Source: Guptibacillus hwajinpoensis
GTDB taxonomy: Bacteria; Bacillota; Bacilli; Bacillales; Bacillaceae_O
Length of the DNA: 64,000 nucleotides
Assembly (NCBI GenBank): GCA_016841765.1
Contig: JAENYN010000015.1
Location: 1 to 64,000, forward strand
Direction of reading: 5' to 3'
Within the stretch, counting starts at the first letter, position 1. The number at the start of each line of letters is the position of its first letter. Below, piece by piece: positions 9,016 to 17,155 of this stretch. The notes below the pieces were generated by a model, which saw only the letters and a program-made list of their open reading frames with translations, made no database searches and had not been told where the DNA came from. A program made the position numbers and the translations under genes.

Positions 9016-11004
9016 TTATTGGAAAAGTTTGTTCCAAATGCTGAAAAAGAAGTTTCCAGCACCCGACTGTTCCTTTTCGTTCCCTTTGTTTTCATGCTTG
9101 CTGGTCTTTTCCTCGTTCATTTTAAATCCTTCAAGGGAAAGTCCTTTAATATAACCAAGGCCGGCACTTTCCTGATAGTTTTCCTCGATCCGCTGCAGCA
9201 ATTCCTCTTTATCCACTGGAGTGATAGGGGATTCATCTACACCAGAACCTGGATGCTGGAAGCTGCTCATGATATATGAGTAGCCGTCCATATCCTCCAC
9301 CGGAAGCAGACCGGTCGCTTCCGCCCCGGCAGGGACCGACAAAATGCGCTCCAATTTCTCATTATCAAGGCTGTATGCCCAAACAAAGTTATTCACATGC
9401 CCTTCATCTGCTCCGCTGTCTTCTCCGATGAAGAGTGTATTCATTTCATTGGAAAAACTTAGGTTGTCAGGGTTTGACACTTTATCAGGGTTATGAAGAT
9501 TTCCGAGTTTGTCATAGTCGTCCATTGTTTCACCCATGACAAGGCCGTCAAAGGCTGTTGGCACAAAATGGCTACGGATTGCATTGCCCTCAGCATCCTT
9601 TTGACCGCCCGCCAGCGGCATTTCATATACAGCACCGGCATCTTCACGCTCAATCTGGATATCGTCCGCTACAGGGGATCCTTCTTCCGCTTTTGTCATC
9701 CCTTTATTAATCTCTGAAATGGCTACATATGCTTTATTTTCTTTATTATTGACCGCAACGCCTTCCATCTTCCTGAATTCTGATGTCGCGCCCTTGTATG
9801 CGGCATAACGGCGTGATTCTAAAAAGGCTGCAGCCTTTTCCATACCTGGTTTCAACTTCAAATATTCGACACCGGAAGAGCTGTTTGTTTTAATCGCTTT
9901 GAATCCTTCTTTCGGTTCATCGGAAACTTCAAATATATCCTGGAACGTGATTCCAGAGTTCACGATGTCTTCTATTTCATCATCAGATGCATGGCCGAGC
10001 TTGATCCATTCAAGAGTGCCGGCTCCCGCTTCTTCAGCATGTCCATTCATATCTTCAGTACCTGTATATTTAGCTGCATAAAGCGAGCCGGATGTGAGGT
10101 CTTCAGCTTTATCGGCCACGTACATGAACAGGACAACATCTGACCCATCGTCACCGAACAGCACAGTCTTTTTATCTTCCATCACCTTGCCAACTTCCTT
10201 GGAGAATCGGCCCATGCTGTAATGCTTTACAGCCTTTGTTTGCCCTTCAGCAACAACAGAGATTTCAGGCGTCCATCCGTAGAAATAAGGGTTCGCTTTT
10301 GATGCATCCCCGAAGTAATTTTCAGCAAAGTTCGTTACATCCTGATAAGAACGGGATTCTTTATCTTCAAAAAAACTGCGTGCATCCGGTTCATATTCTT
10401 CTGATCCCAAATGAGTGTTCCATGGTGAAGTAGATGCGTTGCATGGCACCCAGATGCCGTTCACTTCAGAAAAATCAATTGGTTTTACATCGGCTACCTC
10501 AAGCTTCCCGTCTTCTTTTTGCTCAAGTTCAGTCAAAGTCATTGAGTCCGGAACACTTCCAGACCCATTGGCGTGGGACTCGAAATGGGAAATAAGATAT
10601 TTTTTTCCTTCCGGCCCCTCTATCACACTGTTTCCATCCGGAGCATCCGATACATAATAATCAATTCCGCCTTCATCCGCTTTTTTAATCGGATTTCCAT
10701 TCACATCAAGCGGTGTGCTGGAAGGTACTTGAGTTCCGTTCACTTCTGTTAAATAATCTTTTGAATTGAAAAGCTGATCCCAGGAAAGTTCGAATGTTTT
10801 TGTGTTGCCATTTGCGTAGGTCACTTCAACGCTGGCAGTTGTGTAAGGTTTGGACATTTGTTCTGCCGTAGCAGGTGCTTCCATTCCGTTGAACTTTACC
10901 GATTTTACCGGAACTCCTGCGGCAGAAGCTCCATTCGACATAAGTGCCGGAATCGCTACACCGGCTGCAAGTGCAATAGCTGTAACTTTTTTACCCTTAT
11001 TCAA
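9016..11004 (-). CDS. PhoX-family (DUF839) phosphatase-like secreted protein
   Basis: A 662-residue exported protein with PhoX/DUF839 hallmarks: the segment CNASTSPWNTHLGSEEY (about 188-205) corresponds to the TPWGTxLxCEE metal-site region of the family, and later segments such as KLGHASDDEI and EGVAVNNKENKAYVA follow the expected order of the beta-propeller. Characterised PhoX proteins are calcium/iron phosphomonoesterases used under phosphate limitation. Most are Tat substrates, whereas this one has a Sec-type signal (MNKGKK then a hydrophobic run to ASAAG, about residue 29) without a twin arginine. Start is TTG, 8 nt after AGGGAGG. The C-terminal 40 residues are charged and end in a hydrophobic FFFSIWNKLF. 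It is monocistronic. Confidence 0.85.
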   Translation of the reverse strand: MNKGKKVTAIALAAGVAIPALMSNGASAAGVPVKSVKFNGMEAPATAEQMSKPYTTASVEVTYANGNTKTFELSWDQLFNSKDYLTEVNGTQVPSSTPLDVNGNPIKKADEGGIDYYVSDAPDGNSVIEGPEGKKYLISHFESHANGSGSVPDSMTLTELEQKEDGKLEVADVKPIDFSEVNGIWVPCNASTSPWNTHLGSEEYEPDARSFFEDKESRSYQDVTNFAENYFGDASKANPYFYGWTPEISVVAEGQTKAVKHYSMGRFSKEVGKVMEDKKTVLFGDDGSDVVLFMYVADKAEDLTSGSLYAAKYTGTEDMNGHAEEAGAGTLEWIKLGHASDDEIEDIVNSGITFQDIFEVSDEPKEGFKAIKTNSSSGVEYLKLKPGMEKAAAFLESRRYAAYKGATSEFRKMEGVAVNNKENKAYVAISEINKGMTKAEEGSPVADDIQIEREDAGAVYEMPLAGGQKDAEGNAIRSHFVPTAFDGLVMGETMDDYDKLGNLHNPDKVSNPDNLSFSNEMNTLFIGEDSGADEGHVNNFVWAYSLDNEKLERILSVPAGAEATGLLPVEDMDGYSYIMSSFQHPGSGVDESPITPVDKEELLQRIEENYQESAGLGYIKGLSLEGFKMNEEKTSKHENKGNEKEQSGAGNFFFSIWNKLFQ

Positions 11005-11231
11005 CCTGTCTTCCTCCCTTTGAATCTTCAGAAATAGTAGAACAACTCTATTATTTATAGATTCTGTATAAAAGAAAAGGGGATTTACGCTTTCTTACAA
11101 GTTGTTTTATTTTTGCTTTACAATCTTTATAGTCTTTACAATCTTCCCATAATAAGGGATTGAATAATAAATAATAATACCCAGCTGCCTTAGTCACAAA
11201 ATCGATTATTTCCGATTAAATGGTCCGCAAA

Positions 11232-11264
11232 CCAAAAAACGGCCCTGCCGCCGGACCGTTTTTA
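11232..11264 (-). terminator. Terminator of the ParM-like operon
   Basis: Minus strand AACGGTCC/GGGCCGTT stem with loop, then six T; ends the two-gene operon 11266-13068. Confidence 0.88.
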
Positions 11265-11265
11265 C

Positions 11266-11871
11266 TCATTTATTCATTTTTGATAAAAATCCGCCCAGCA
11301 AGTCTTCCTCTGCTTCGTTGTCTTCATCATCTTGTTCGGTCCTCGACTCGTGGAGGTCATTCATGGCTTTCTCGATATCGAATGATTCCAGATCATCCAG
11401 GTCATCACTGGCATCCGTACTGTCGCTGTCAAAATCGGGTTCCGGCTGCTCACCTTCGCCGGTGTTTCCTTCCTTCTCAAAAGAAACCGGCATTTTTTCT
11501 TGAAGATCTAGCGCTTCGTCGATATCAATCGTGCTGCTGTTCAGCGATGTGAGGAGGGCGGTGGCACGCACCGGGTCAGCAAGGAGCTGATAAAGAATCG
11601 TCCCCAGCAAGGCCTCTGAATGCTCATGCTTCAGCCAGCTCCGCTGTGATTTCGTCAATTGGCGCGGCATAGGGATCGTGATGGTCTCCCGGTCTTTTGC
11701 CAAATCTTCGCCAATTCCTTTGAGGACAAACTCCGCAATTTTACTGGAAAAATTCCGTTTTTCCTTTTCTTTCAGCCTTGAAAGCTGCTTTAAAAGATAA
11801 TCGGGTGTATCGGAAGGGACCCGGAAGGTTATCGCCTGGCCCCTTTCCACACCTTTCCCTTTTTGACTCAT
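11266..11871 (-). CDS. Putative adaptor/DNA-binding partner of the ParM-like protein
   Basis: A 201-residue protein I cannot assign by family. The N-terminal 70 residues have the pattern of a ribbon-helix-helix fold: a short strand ITFRVPSD followed by two helices (YLLKQLSRLKEKEKR, SSKIAEFVLKGI). The C-terminal half (about 125-190) is very acidic and low in complexity (many D, E and S), ending in GGFLSKMNK. It sits 9 bp after the actin-like gene in the same operon. That is the arrangement of ParR or AlfB adaptors, which bind the centromere through an RHH fold and grip the filament with an acidic or flexible tail. The adaptor role is inferred from position and fold pattern only. Confidence 0.6.
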   Translation of the reverse strand: MSQKGKGVERGQAITFRVPSDTPDYLLKQLSRLKEKEKRNFSSKIAEFVLKGIGEDLAKDRETITIPMPRQLTKSQRSWLKHEHSEALLGTILYQLLADPVRATALLTSLNSSTIDIDEALDLQEKMPVSFEKEGNTGEGEQPEPDFDSDSTDASDDLDDLESFDIEKAMNDLHESRTEQDDEDNEAEEDLLGGFLSKMNK

Positions 11872-11880
11872 ATCATCACC

Positions 11881-13068
11881 CTATTTGGATGAAGCGGCCT
11901 TCTTGTTTTCATCCTTTTTTTGGTTAAGCTTGCTGTTCTTCCGGATAAAATCGGAGATCAGCTTGTAATATGCATTTGCCATCATCCATACGCTTTCCTT
12001 TTCATCCTCGAAAAATTCAATGTTATAGCCGTCGAGGTTGTTGTTGAGCGTTTTTAGATAATCTTTCAGGACACTGGCGCCGCCGCCGACAAAATAGCAG
12101 ATTTCTGTCTGGGAATTCTTTTGCCACACGTTGCGCAGGAAGCGGTATTCTTTTTTCGCAAGCTCGAGCAGAATCCGGTCGGTAATATCATGAACGCTTG
12201 TCCGGCTGCCTTTCACCATAATATGGTTGCGGTCATTTTTGCGGGTGATGATATCGACGACATCACGCCTGCTGTCAAGTTCAATGCCGTGCTTTGTCCG
12301 GATTTCCTCACGGATAGCCTCAAGCGATTCCGACACGCCAAGGTTGAAACCCTGTGCCTTGTCGTCATCAACATTGCGGTTGCGGATGACGGCAATATCT
12401 GTTGACAGGCCGCCGATATCCTGAATAAGAATCCGCTTATCAATCAAGTCTTTGTTTATGATATTCAGATCATTATCCATAACAAGGTTCACAAATGCAG
12501 CGAAACCTTCCGGATAAACTTTAACCTCATCAAACTTAATGTTGACTTTCAATCCCTGATAACGGGGCGTGACGAGGAATTCGACCTGGTGTACGGATCC
12601 GAGCAGCTGGGAACGATAACCGACATCCTTCCCTTCTTTTACTTCACGTAACGGCAGGCCGGTTCCGAGTGTATAGTTGGCGTCCAACACTTTATTTGAA
12701 CCGCTTGCCCCTTTTCCGCCTTCCTCTTTGACTGCATCCAGGGCAAGTGTGGCAAAAAGCATGACAAGGGTCTGGTCTTCCTCGGATTTACTGCTGCCTG
12801 GATCAAGTTCTGTCGAGTTTGTGCTTTTTGTTGCCAGATTGCCGACACGGTAAATCGCATTGTTTTCCTTTAGGGCAGGGGAGTGAACTTTGATGTGGAT
12901 ATTATCAATCGGATCTTTTTCATCAAGATCTTCAATGCCGATTACCGGACGATCCTCAACATCCCTCGCGATCACGTTTGGTATGTAAAGTTCTGATTCC
13001 AGCTTTCCGAATATCGCTTTTACCGCATCATTGCCAACATCAATAGCAGCTATTCTCGAATCTTTCAT
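11881..13068 (-). CDS. ParM/StbA-family actin-like protein
   Basis: A 395-residue actin-like ATPase. The phosphate-1 loop is IAAIDVGNDAVKAIFG (about 6-21), the phosphate-2 loop is IQDIGGLSTDIAVI (about 217-230) and the adenosine motif is CYFVGGGASVLKD (about 335-347). Length and motif order fit the ParM/StbA and AlfA branch rather than MreB or FtsA. These proteins polymerise to push plasmids or bacteriophage genomes apart and need a DNA-bound adaptor and a centromere. Here the adaptor-like gene lies 9 bp downstream and a repeat tract upstream (13184-13350). ATG follows AAGGAAAG by 8 nt. The C-terminal 20 residues are Lys-rich. No replication gene is nearby, so the setting appears chromosomal. 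Confidence 0.85.
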   Translation of the reverse strand: MKDSRIAAIDVGNDAVKAIFGKLESELYIPNVIARDVEDRPVIGIEDLDEKDPIDNIHIKVHSPALKENNAIYRVGNLATKSTNSTELDPGSSKSEEDQTLVMLFATLALDAVKEEGGKGASGSNKVLDANYTLGTGLPLREVKEGKDVGYRSQLLGSVHQVEFLVTPRYQGLKVNIKFDEVKVYPEGFAAFVNLVMDNDLNIINKDLIDKRILIQDIGGLSTDIAVIRNRNVDDDKAQGFNLGVSESLEAIREEIRTKHGIELDSRRDVVDIITRKNDRNHIMVKGSRTSVHDITDRILLELAKKEYRFLRNVWQKNSQTEICYFVGGGASVLKDYLKTLNNNLDGYNIEFFEDEKESVWMMANAYYKLISDFIRKNSKLNQKKDENKKAASSK

Positions 13069-13183
13069 CTATCCATCTTTCCTTTCTTTAATGGGGTTAC
13101 TTATAAGTTTCGTTGATTTGGCATGTTTTGTCACGGTGTAAATTTCTTAAATACCCAAATAAGAACAAAGTTGTAATCTTTTA

Positions 13184-13350
13184 TGTTTACAACCCTTCTG
13201 TAAATGAATACATGTTTATATATTTGTTTACATGTATTCATTAATTGTATACATACTGATATACCAACTTGTTTTCAATAATGTATACATGTAAACACAT
13301 CTGCAAACAAAAAGATTACTTTAAGTATACATGTATTCGTTTTTGTAAAC
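13184..13350. repeat. Centromere/operator-like repeat tract upstream of the ParM-like operon
   Basis: Two short words recur in this AT-rich tract. TACATGT occurs at 13209, 13229, 13286 and 13328, with a degenerate copy near 13250. TGTTTAC/GTAAACA occurs at 13184, 13225, 13291 and 13344. A perfect 13-bp inverted repeat pairs AATGAATACATGT (13203-13215) with ACATGTATTCATT (13230-13242). Position before an actin-like operon matches parC-type centromeres that also act as operators. Binding is inferred. Confidence 0.65.
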
Positions 13351-13375
13351 AAGCTAAAAATGAAGCGAATTACTC

Positions 13376-13408
13376 ATAAAAAAACACCAGCCCCAATGGA
13401 GCCGGTAT
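13376..13408 (-). terminator. Terminator after the HTH/F1-beta-like gene
   Basis: Minus strand ACCGGCTCC-ATT-GGGGCTGGT (nine pairs including two G-T) followed by seven T, about 90 bp after the stop codon at 13499. Confidence 0.7.
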
Positions 13409-13498
13409 CAAGAAGCAATGAAGGCATTCCAGATGTCCGAAGAAACACCGAAGGAGAAAAATGCCGTCGAAGCGTGTGAAAAAATAAGTGGAAAAGAG

Positions 13499-14542
13499 TC
13501 AGAGCGAGCCGATATATTTCATATTTTCAGGATTCTTGTGATCGGATGAGCCGCCAAGTATGCCCTTGATGTCTTGTAAAGCTGTTGCAAGAGGGACAGA
13601 TACACCTGGCTGGCCGGTGAAGTCCGCTGCGGTGTAAAAAGGCTGTGAAAGATAAGCTTCAAGCCGTTCACCACGTTTATAGGTTTCCGTTTCTGAGGCA
13701 GGAATCGAATCCTCTCCTCTTGTGGTGGTGAAAAAGCGTAGCTCCCTATACCTGCGCAAAACTTTGCGGGCTTGCTGCTGCAGCGATAAGTGCTCTTTGT
13801 CGGTTTCCCCGCCTTCTAAAAGAACAGAGGTAGAAGAAAGAGGATTAAGGGCTGGAAATATATGGCGTGATGCCAGATCTGCGTCAAATTGCAAAAGTGC
13901 TTCCAGTGGGCCATAAGGCAGCTCTTCATCGACTGCCTCCCCTTTCAAATCAAGAAGAAGGGTCGTAACATAGTTGATGCCCGCTTCACCTAGCTGTTCC
14001 TGCAGCTGGAATGTTTCATTGGTCACTACATAGGAACGGTCAGCAGCAAGTATGACACCTTTTGAACCTTCCGCTTTTTTGATTGCCTCAAAAACGTCGC
14101 CAATGTTTTCACAAACCAGATCAACCTCACCGGTTATATCGTCAAGAACCGGATACTCGCCTTCAGGTTTTAACAACACGGTTGTATACCCATCTTTTCT
14201 CTTTACATGAAAAATTTCGGCCAGAAGAACGGTCTGTCCCATACCAGGACGGGCCACCAGGCCGGCTGTCCCTCCCTCGGCAATAGGAGAAAACAAATCA
14301 ACCACTTTAATTCCGGTTTCCAGCATCATAAAAGACTCCCCTCTGATAATTAATTCATCCAAACTGCATTCCGCAAGTGAAGCAAGAGCAGCAAGCGTGC
14401 GAACCTCTGCCCTCCCGATCGGTGTTTTGCCTGTTGTCAGATTTGAAACGGTTGCCGGCCGCAGTCCGACTGCCCGGGCTGCTGTCGTTAAATTAGGAAC
14501 ACGCTCACGCAATAGATTTACATTAAGTCGTAAAGTTTCCAT
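13499..14542 (-). CDS. XRE-type HTH domain fused to a degenerate F1-ATPase beta-subunit core
   Basis: A 347-residue fusion. Residues about 5-68 form a Cro/C1-like helix-turn-helix (LTTAARAVGLRPATVSNL, then helices to DELI). From Met73 the protein follows the nucleotide-binding and C-terminal domains of AtpD: LETGIKVVDLFSPI, a P-loop-like ARPGMGQT (97-104), FPALNPLSSTSVLL (229-242), a QARKVLRRYREL helix (257-268), LSQPFYTAADFTGQPG (298-313), and an end KNPENMKYIGSL like the AtpD C terminus. The AtpD beta-barrel is absent, the P-loop Lys is Gln103, and the catalytic GERTREG Glu region is not recognisable, so hydrolysis is unlikely. The rest of an atp operon is absent. Probably a transcription regulator, perhaps nucleotide-sensing. 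ATG follows AAGGAGGGG; two operator-like sites precede it. Confidence 0.82.
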   Translation of the reverse strand: METLRLNVNLLRERVPNLTTAARAVGLRPATVSNLTTGKTPIGRAEVRTLAALASLAECSLDELIIRGESFMMLETGIKVVDLFSPIAEGGTAGLVARPGMGQTVLLAEIFHVKRKDGYTTVLLKPEGEYPVLDDITGEVDLVCENIGDVFEAIKKAEGSKGVILAADRSYVVTNETFQLQEQLGEAGINYVTTLLLDLKGEAVDEELPYGPLEALLQFDADLASRHIFPALNPLSSTSVLLEGGETDKEHLSLQQQARKVLRRYRELRFFTTTRGEDSIPASETETYKRGERLEAYLSQPFYTAADFTGQPGVSVPLATALQDIKGILGGSSDHKNPENMKYIGSL

Positions 14543-14562
14543 TATTCCCCTCCTTGCTTTTG

Positions 14563-14613
14563 ATTATATACCTAATTACTTTTCAAAGTAAATATAATTA
14601 CGTTAAAAAGTAA
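14563..14613 (-). promoter_or_regulatory. Promoter with two tandem 16-bp operator-like palindromes
   Basis: TTACTTTTCAAAGTAA (14576-14591; arms TTACTTT and AAAGTAA match perfectly) and TTACGTTAAAAAGTAA (14598-14613) share 13 of 16 positions and start 22 bp apart, about two helical turns. A perfect minus-strand -10 TATAAT lies at 14563-14568, so the first site covers the -35 region. The likely ligand is the HTH fusion protein itself (autoregulation); that is inference. Confidence 0.65.
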
Positions 14614-14750
14614 AAATATTTTATTAGAATGAAAAAAAAGGGCACCTTTGGGCCTGCTGAATATTTATACAACACTTGAAACTGTGGTTCTTTATATGAA
14701 ATGATCCTCTTTTCGCCTGATTCCTCATACCCGGTTTTTGTTTTTGCATG

Positions 14751-14779
14751 AAAAACACCCTGGAATCAATCCAGGGTGT
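14751..14779 (-). terminator. Terminator after the HAD-like gene
   Basis: Perfect 10-bp inverted repeat ACACCCTGGA/TCCAGGGTGT with a 5-nt loop, then TTTTT on the minus strand. A weaker GC hairpin followed by eight T lies further on at about 14632-14657. Confidence 0.88.
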
Positions 14780-14795
14780 ACATCGCTCTTTCATA

Positions 14796-15266
14796 TTAAT
14801 TCCGCAATGTTGCAATAAGACGGTGCCGATGGATAAATAGGTCAAGGCCGTCCAATATGCTGTTTACCGCAATATCGCTTTGAAGCAATGTCGGCACATT
14901 GCACCCCTCCCGGCCGACTATGGCTATAGCAAGAGTTGCCAGAGAAAACATTCCCCTGTCATTCAACCCGTTCCCTACACATGCTGTCTCTTTCGGCCCC
15001 AGCTCTTTTACAAACAATTCCTTTTCCAATGCATGATTTGCCTTGCCTATAATATGAAGGGATACCGGCAAACCCTTGCATTGCGCTGCAGCGGTTCCGT
15101 TTGTATCAGCAGTAATGACATGGATTGACAGTTGCTCACTTAACGTCTCCAGCCTTTTCTCCAAACCTTCAATGAGCTGTCCATCATGAGCGATAGTCCC
15201 GTTGAAATCCAGGACAAGGTGTTGCAAATCCAGTTTATCCCTGCCCGGGATCTTAAGTTTTAACAT
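14796..15266 (-). CDS. HAD-superfamily hydrolase, soluble P-type-ATPase-like
   Basis: A 156-residue minimal HAD-fold protein without a cap domain. Motif I is LVLDFNGTIA (Asp20), with Asn where phosphatases usually have a second Asp; motif II is VITADT; motif III/IV is ACVGNGLNDRGMF. This set resembles the phosphorylation domain of P-type ATPases, and such free-standing proteins are usually annotated as ATPase-like or HAD hydrolases of unknown substrate. No membrane segment. ATG follows GGAAGGGG by about 7 nt. Monocistronic. Confidence 0.8.
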   Translation of the reverse strand: MLKLKIPGRDKLDLQHLVLDFNGTIAHDGQLIEGLEKRLETLSEQLSIHVITADTNGTAAAQCKGLPVSLHIIGKANHALEKELFVKELGPKETACVGNGLNDRGMFSLATLAIAIVGREGCNVPTLLQSDIAVNSILDGLDLFIHRHRLIATLRN

Positions 15267-15369
15267 GGCGATTCCCCTTCCGACTGGCCTTGTTTTTAAA
15301 AACTGTTTTTTTCTTGTGTTTTTGACATGCTGTTTAATTGAAAAGCAGCGGCAGCTTACAGAAGATGTT

Positions 15370-15467
15370 AGCGGCCCTTTCCAATTTGCATCCCGCCCAC
15401 CACCGCTGTGTAAGCGCCATAACCCCTCATTACCTTAAGGAAAGACGTGCGTCACTGGGAGGCCGCT
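15370..15467 (+). other. Possible structured RNA element before the malic enzyme gene
   Basis: In this 389-bp intergenic stretch, AGCGGCC (15370-15376) pairs with GGCCGCT (15461-15467) and, directly inside, CTTTCC (15377-15382) with GGAAAG (15439-15444); CGCT/AGCG forms a small apical hairpin. The nested pairing suggests a folded element, but it fits no riboswitch consensus I know and either strand could be the transcribed one. Confidence 0.3.
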
Positions 15468-15655
15468 TATTCCCCCAACCATACAATTGGCCGGACATAT
15501 TGTGAGGCTCCCTATCGTTTATTCTAACCTTTAGTTTAATAATTGCCCGTGGCAAATGTCCATCTAAAAAGTGCCTTCTCCCCTTAATTAGGTGTGTAAT
15601 CTATCCTATAAGAGGGAATTTATAGGGCAGGTATTTTTTGTGAAGGAGTGATTGA

Positions 15656-17059
15656 ATGGCCCGAACGAATATGACTCTTATTCTTCGCCTGGAAATTGAA
15701 AAACAGCGTACTTCCTTTGGGGAAATTGCGACGATCATCACCGATGCGGGCGGAGATATGGTGGCAATTGATGTGATTAAAGAAAGCCCGCAGAAAACGA
15801 CACGGGATATCACGATTAATATAGCAGGTGAAGAGCAGGAGGACCGGCTTGTCGAAACCTTGAACAGCCTTGACGGCGTCACGGTCAAGCATGTATCAGA
15901 CCGCACCTTCCTTGTCCATCTAGGCGGAAAAATAAATGTGAATTCGAAAATGTCCATCGATAACCGTGAGGAATTATCACAGGTCTACACGCCTGAAGTG
16001 GCAAGGGTTTGCCTGGCAATTGAAAAAGACCCCCAGCTTGCCAACAAACTGACAATTAAGAAAAACTCGGTTGCCGTCGTCTCGGACGGTTCGGCTGTGC
16101 TGGGTCTCGGCAATATCAGGCCGGAAGCGGCAATGCCGGTAATGGAAGGTAAAGCGATGCTTTTCAAACAATTTGCCGATGTCGATGCCTATCCGATATG
16201 CCTGAATAGTGAAGACACGGAAGAAATCATCGAGTATGTCAAAGCGATCAGTCCCGGTTTTGGGGGCATTAACCTTGAAGATATCGCTTCACCTAAATGT
16301 TTTGAAATCGAAGAACGGCTAAAAAAGGAGCTCGACATCCCTGTCTTCCATGATGATCAGCATGGCACGGCAATCGTCGCTCTTGCCGGTATATTGAACG
16401 CCCTGAAGGTTGCCGGCAAAGATATCGAGGATAGCAAAATCATAGTCAATGGAATCGGGGCAGCCGGCATTTCGATTACAAAAATGCTGCTGAAAGCCGG
16501 TGCTGTCAATATTATTGGCGTGGACCGCCACGGCGCGCTGACACAGGATGACACATACGAAAATGAGATGTGGAATTGGTATGCGGAAAACACGAACCCG
16601 CATAATGAAAAAGGGGAATTAGCTGATGTAATCAAAGGTGCGGATGCATTCATCGGCGTATCTGTGCCAAATGTGCTTCAAGAAGCCGATGTGAAAAACA
16701 TGGCAGATGATCCGATTGTCTTCGCCCTCGCAAACCCGAATCCGGAAATCTCACCGGAAAAAGCCCGGCCGCATGTAAAAGTGATGGCAACGGGGCGTTC
16801 CGATTATCCAAATCAGGTAAACAACGTCCTTTGCTTTCCCGGACTTTTCCGCGGTGTTCTCGATGCGCGGGCAACAGACATCAACGAAGAGATGAAACTA
16901 GCTGCAGCCCAGGCGATCGCTTCAACGATTTCACCGGATGAGCTGAACAGCGATTATATCATCCCCGGGGTTTTCAATGAGAAAGTCGTTGAAAAAATCA
17001 GGGAAGCAGTCATGGAAGCGGCATACGATACAGGGGTGGCAAAAAAAGAAAGGAAGTAA
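15656..17059 (+). CDS. NAD(P)-dependent malic enzyme with N-terminal ACT domain
   Basis: Oxidative decarboxylation of malate to pyruvate and CO2, 467 residues. An ACT-type regulatory domain occupies about residues 1-75. The malic N-terminal domain follows (LGLGNIRPEAAMPVMEGKAMLFK, then the acidic metal site FEIEERL and IPVFHDDQHGTA), then the NAD-binding Rossmann domain (IIVNGIGAAGISI) and PDEL before the C-terminal helices. This domain order is that of the YtsJ/MalS-like enzymes of Bacillus. ATG follows GAAGGAG by 7 nt. It stands alone; the other malate enzyme of the window, malate:quinone oxidoreductase, is at 44-45.6 kb. Confidence 0.93.
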   Translation: MARTNMTLILRLEIEKQRTSFGEIATIITDAGGDMVAIDVIKESPQKTTRDITINIAGEEQEDRLVETLNSLDGVTVKHVSDRTFLVHLGGKINVNSKMSIDNREELSQVYTPEVARVCLAIEKDPQLANKLTIKKNSVAVVSDGSAVLGLGNIRPEAAMPVMEGKAMLFKQFADVDAYPICLNSEDTEEIIEYVKAISPGFGGINLEDIASPKCFEIEERLKKELDIPVFHDDQHGTAIVALAGILNALKVAGKDIEDSKIIVNGIGAAGISITKMLLKAGAVNIIGVDRHGALTQDDTYENEMWNWYAENTNPHNEKGELADVIKGADAFIGVSVPNVLQEADVKNMADDPIVFALANPNPEISPEKARPHVKVMATGRSDYPNQVNNVLCFPGLFRGVLDARATDINEEMKLAAAQAIASTISPDELNSDYIIPGVFNEKVVEKIREAVMEAAYDTGVAKKERK

Positions 17060-17089
17060 GAGAAACCCCTTTTAAAAAAGCAAACGCCG

Positions 17090-17130
17090 GGTCCAGCCGT
17101 TTTTTTGGGCAAACAGGCTGGACCTTTTTC
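17090..17130 (+). terminator. Terminator after the malic enzyme gene
   Basis: GGTCCAGCC (17090-17098) and GGCTGGACC (17116-17124) pair, followed by TTTTT; the loop itself contains a T run. Confidence 0.8.
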
Positions 17131-17155
17131 TATTTTATAAGACAGGAGCAAACCG

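Noticed and set aside
11881-13068. MreB, FtsA or Hsp70-type assignment of the actin-like gene
   Set aside because: Length, motif spacing, the adaptor-like downstream gene and the upstream repeats fit the ParM/StbA-AlfA branch better.
13418-13549. A 44-codon plus-strand ORF (MKAFQMSEETPKEKNAVEAC...)
   Set aside because: It looks protein-like over the first 28 codons but has no ribosome site, overlaps the end of the HTH/F1-beta gene antisense, and ends in antisense sequence. It could be a remnant; not enough to call a gene.
15370-15520. Cobalamin riboswitch before the malic enzyme gene
   Set aside because: Words similar to the GTCACTGGGAGGC part occur, but the conserved B12 box is missing and a malic enzyme is not a usual target.
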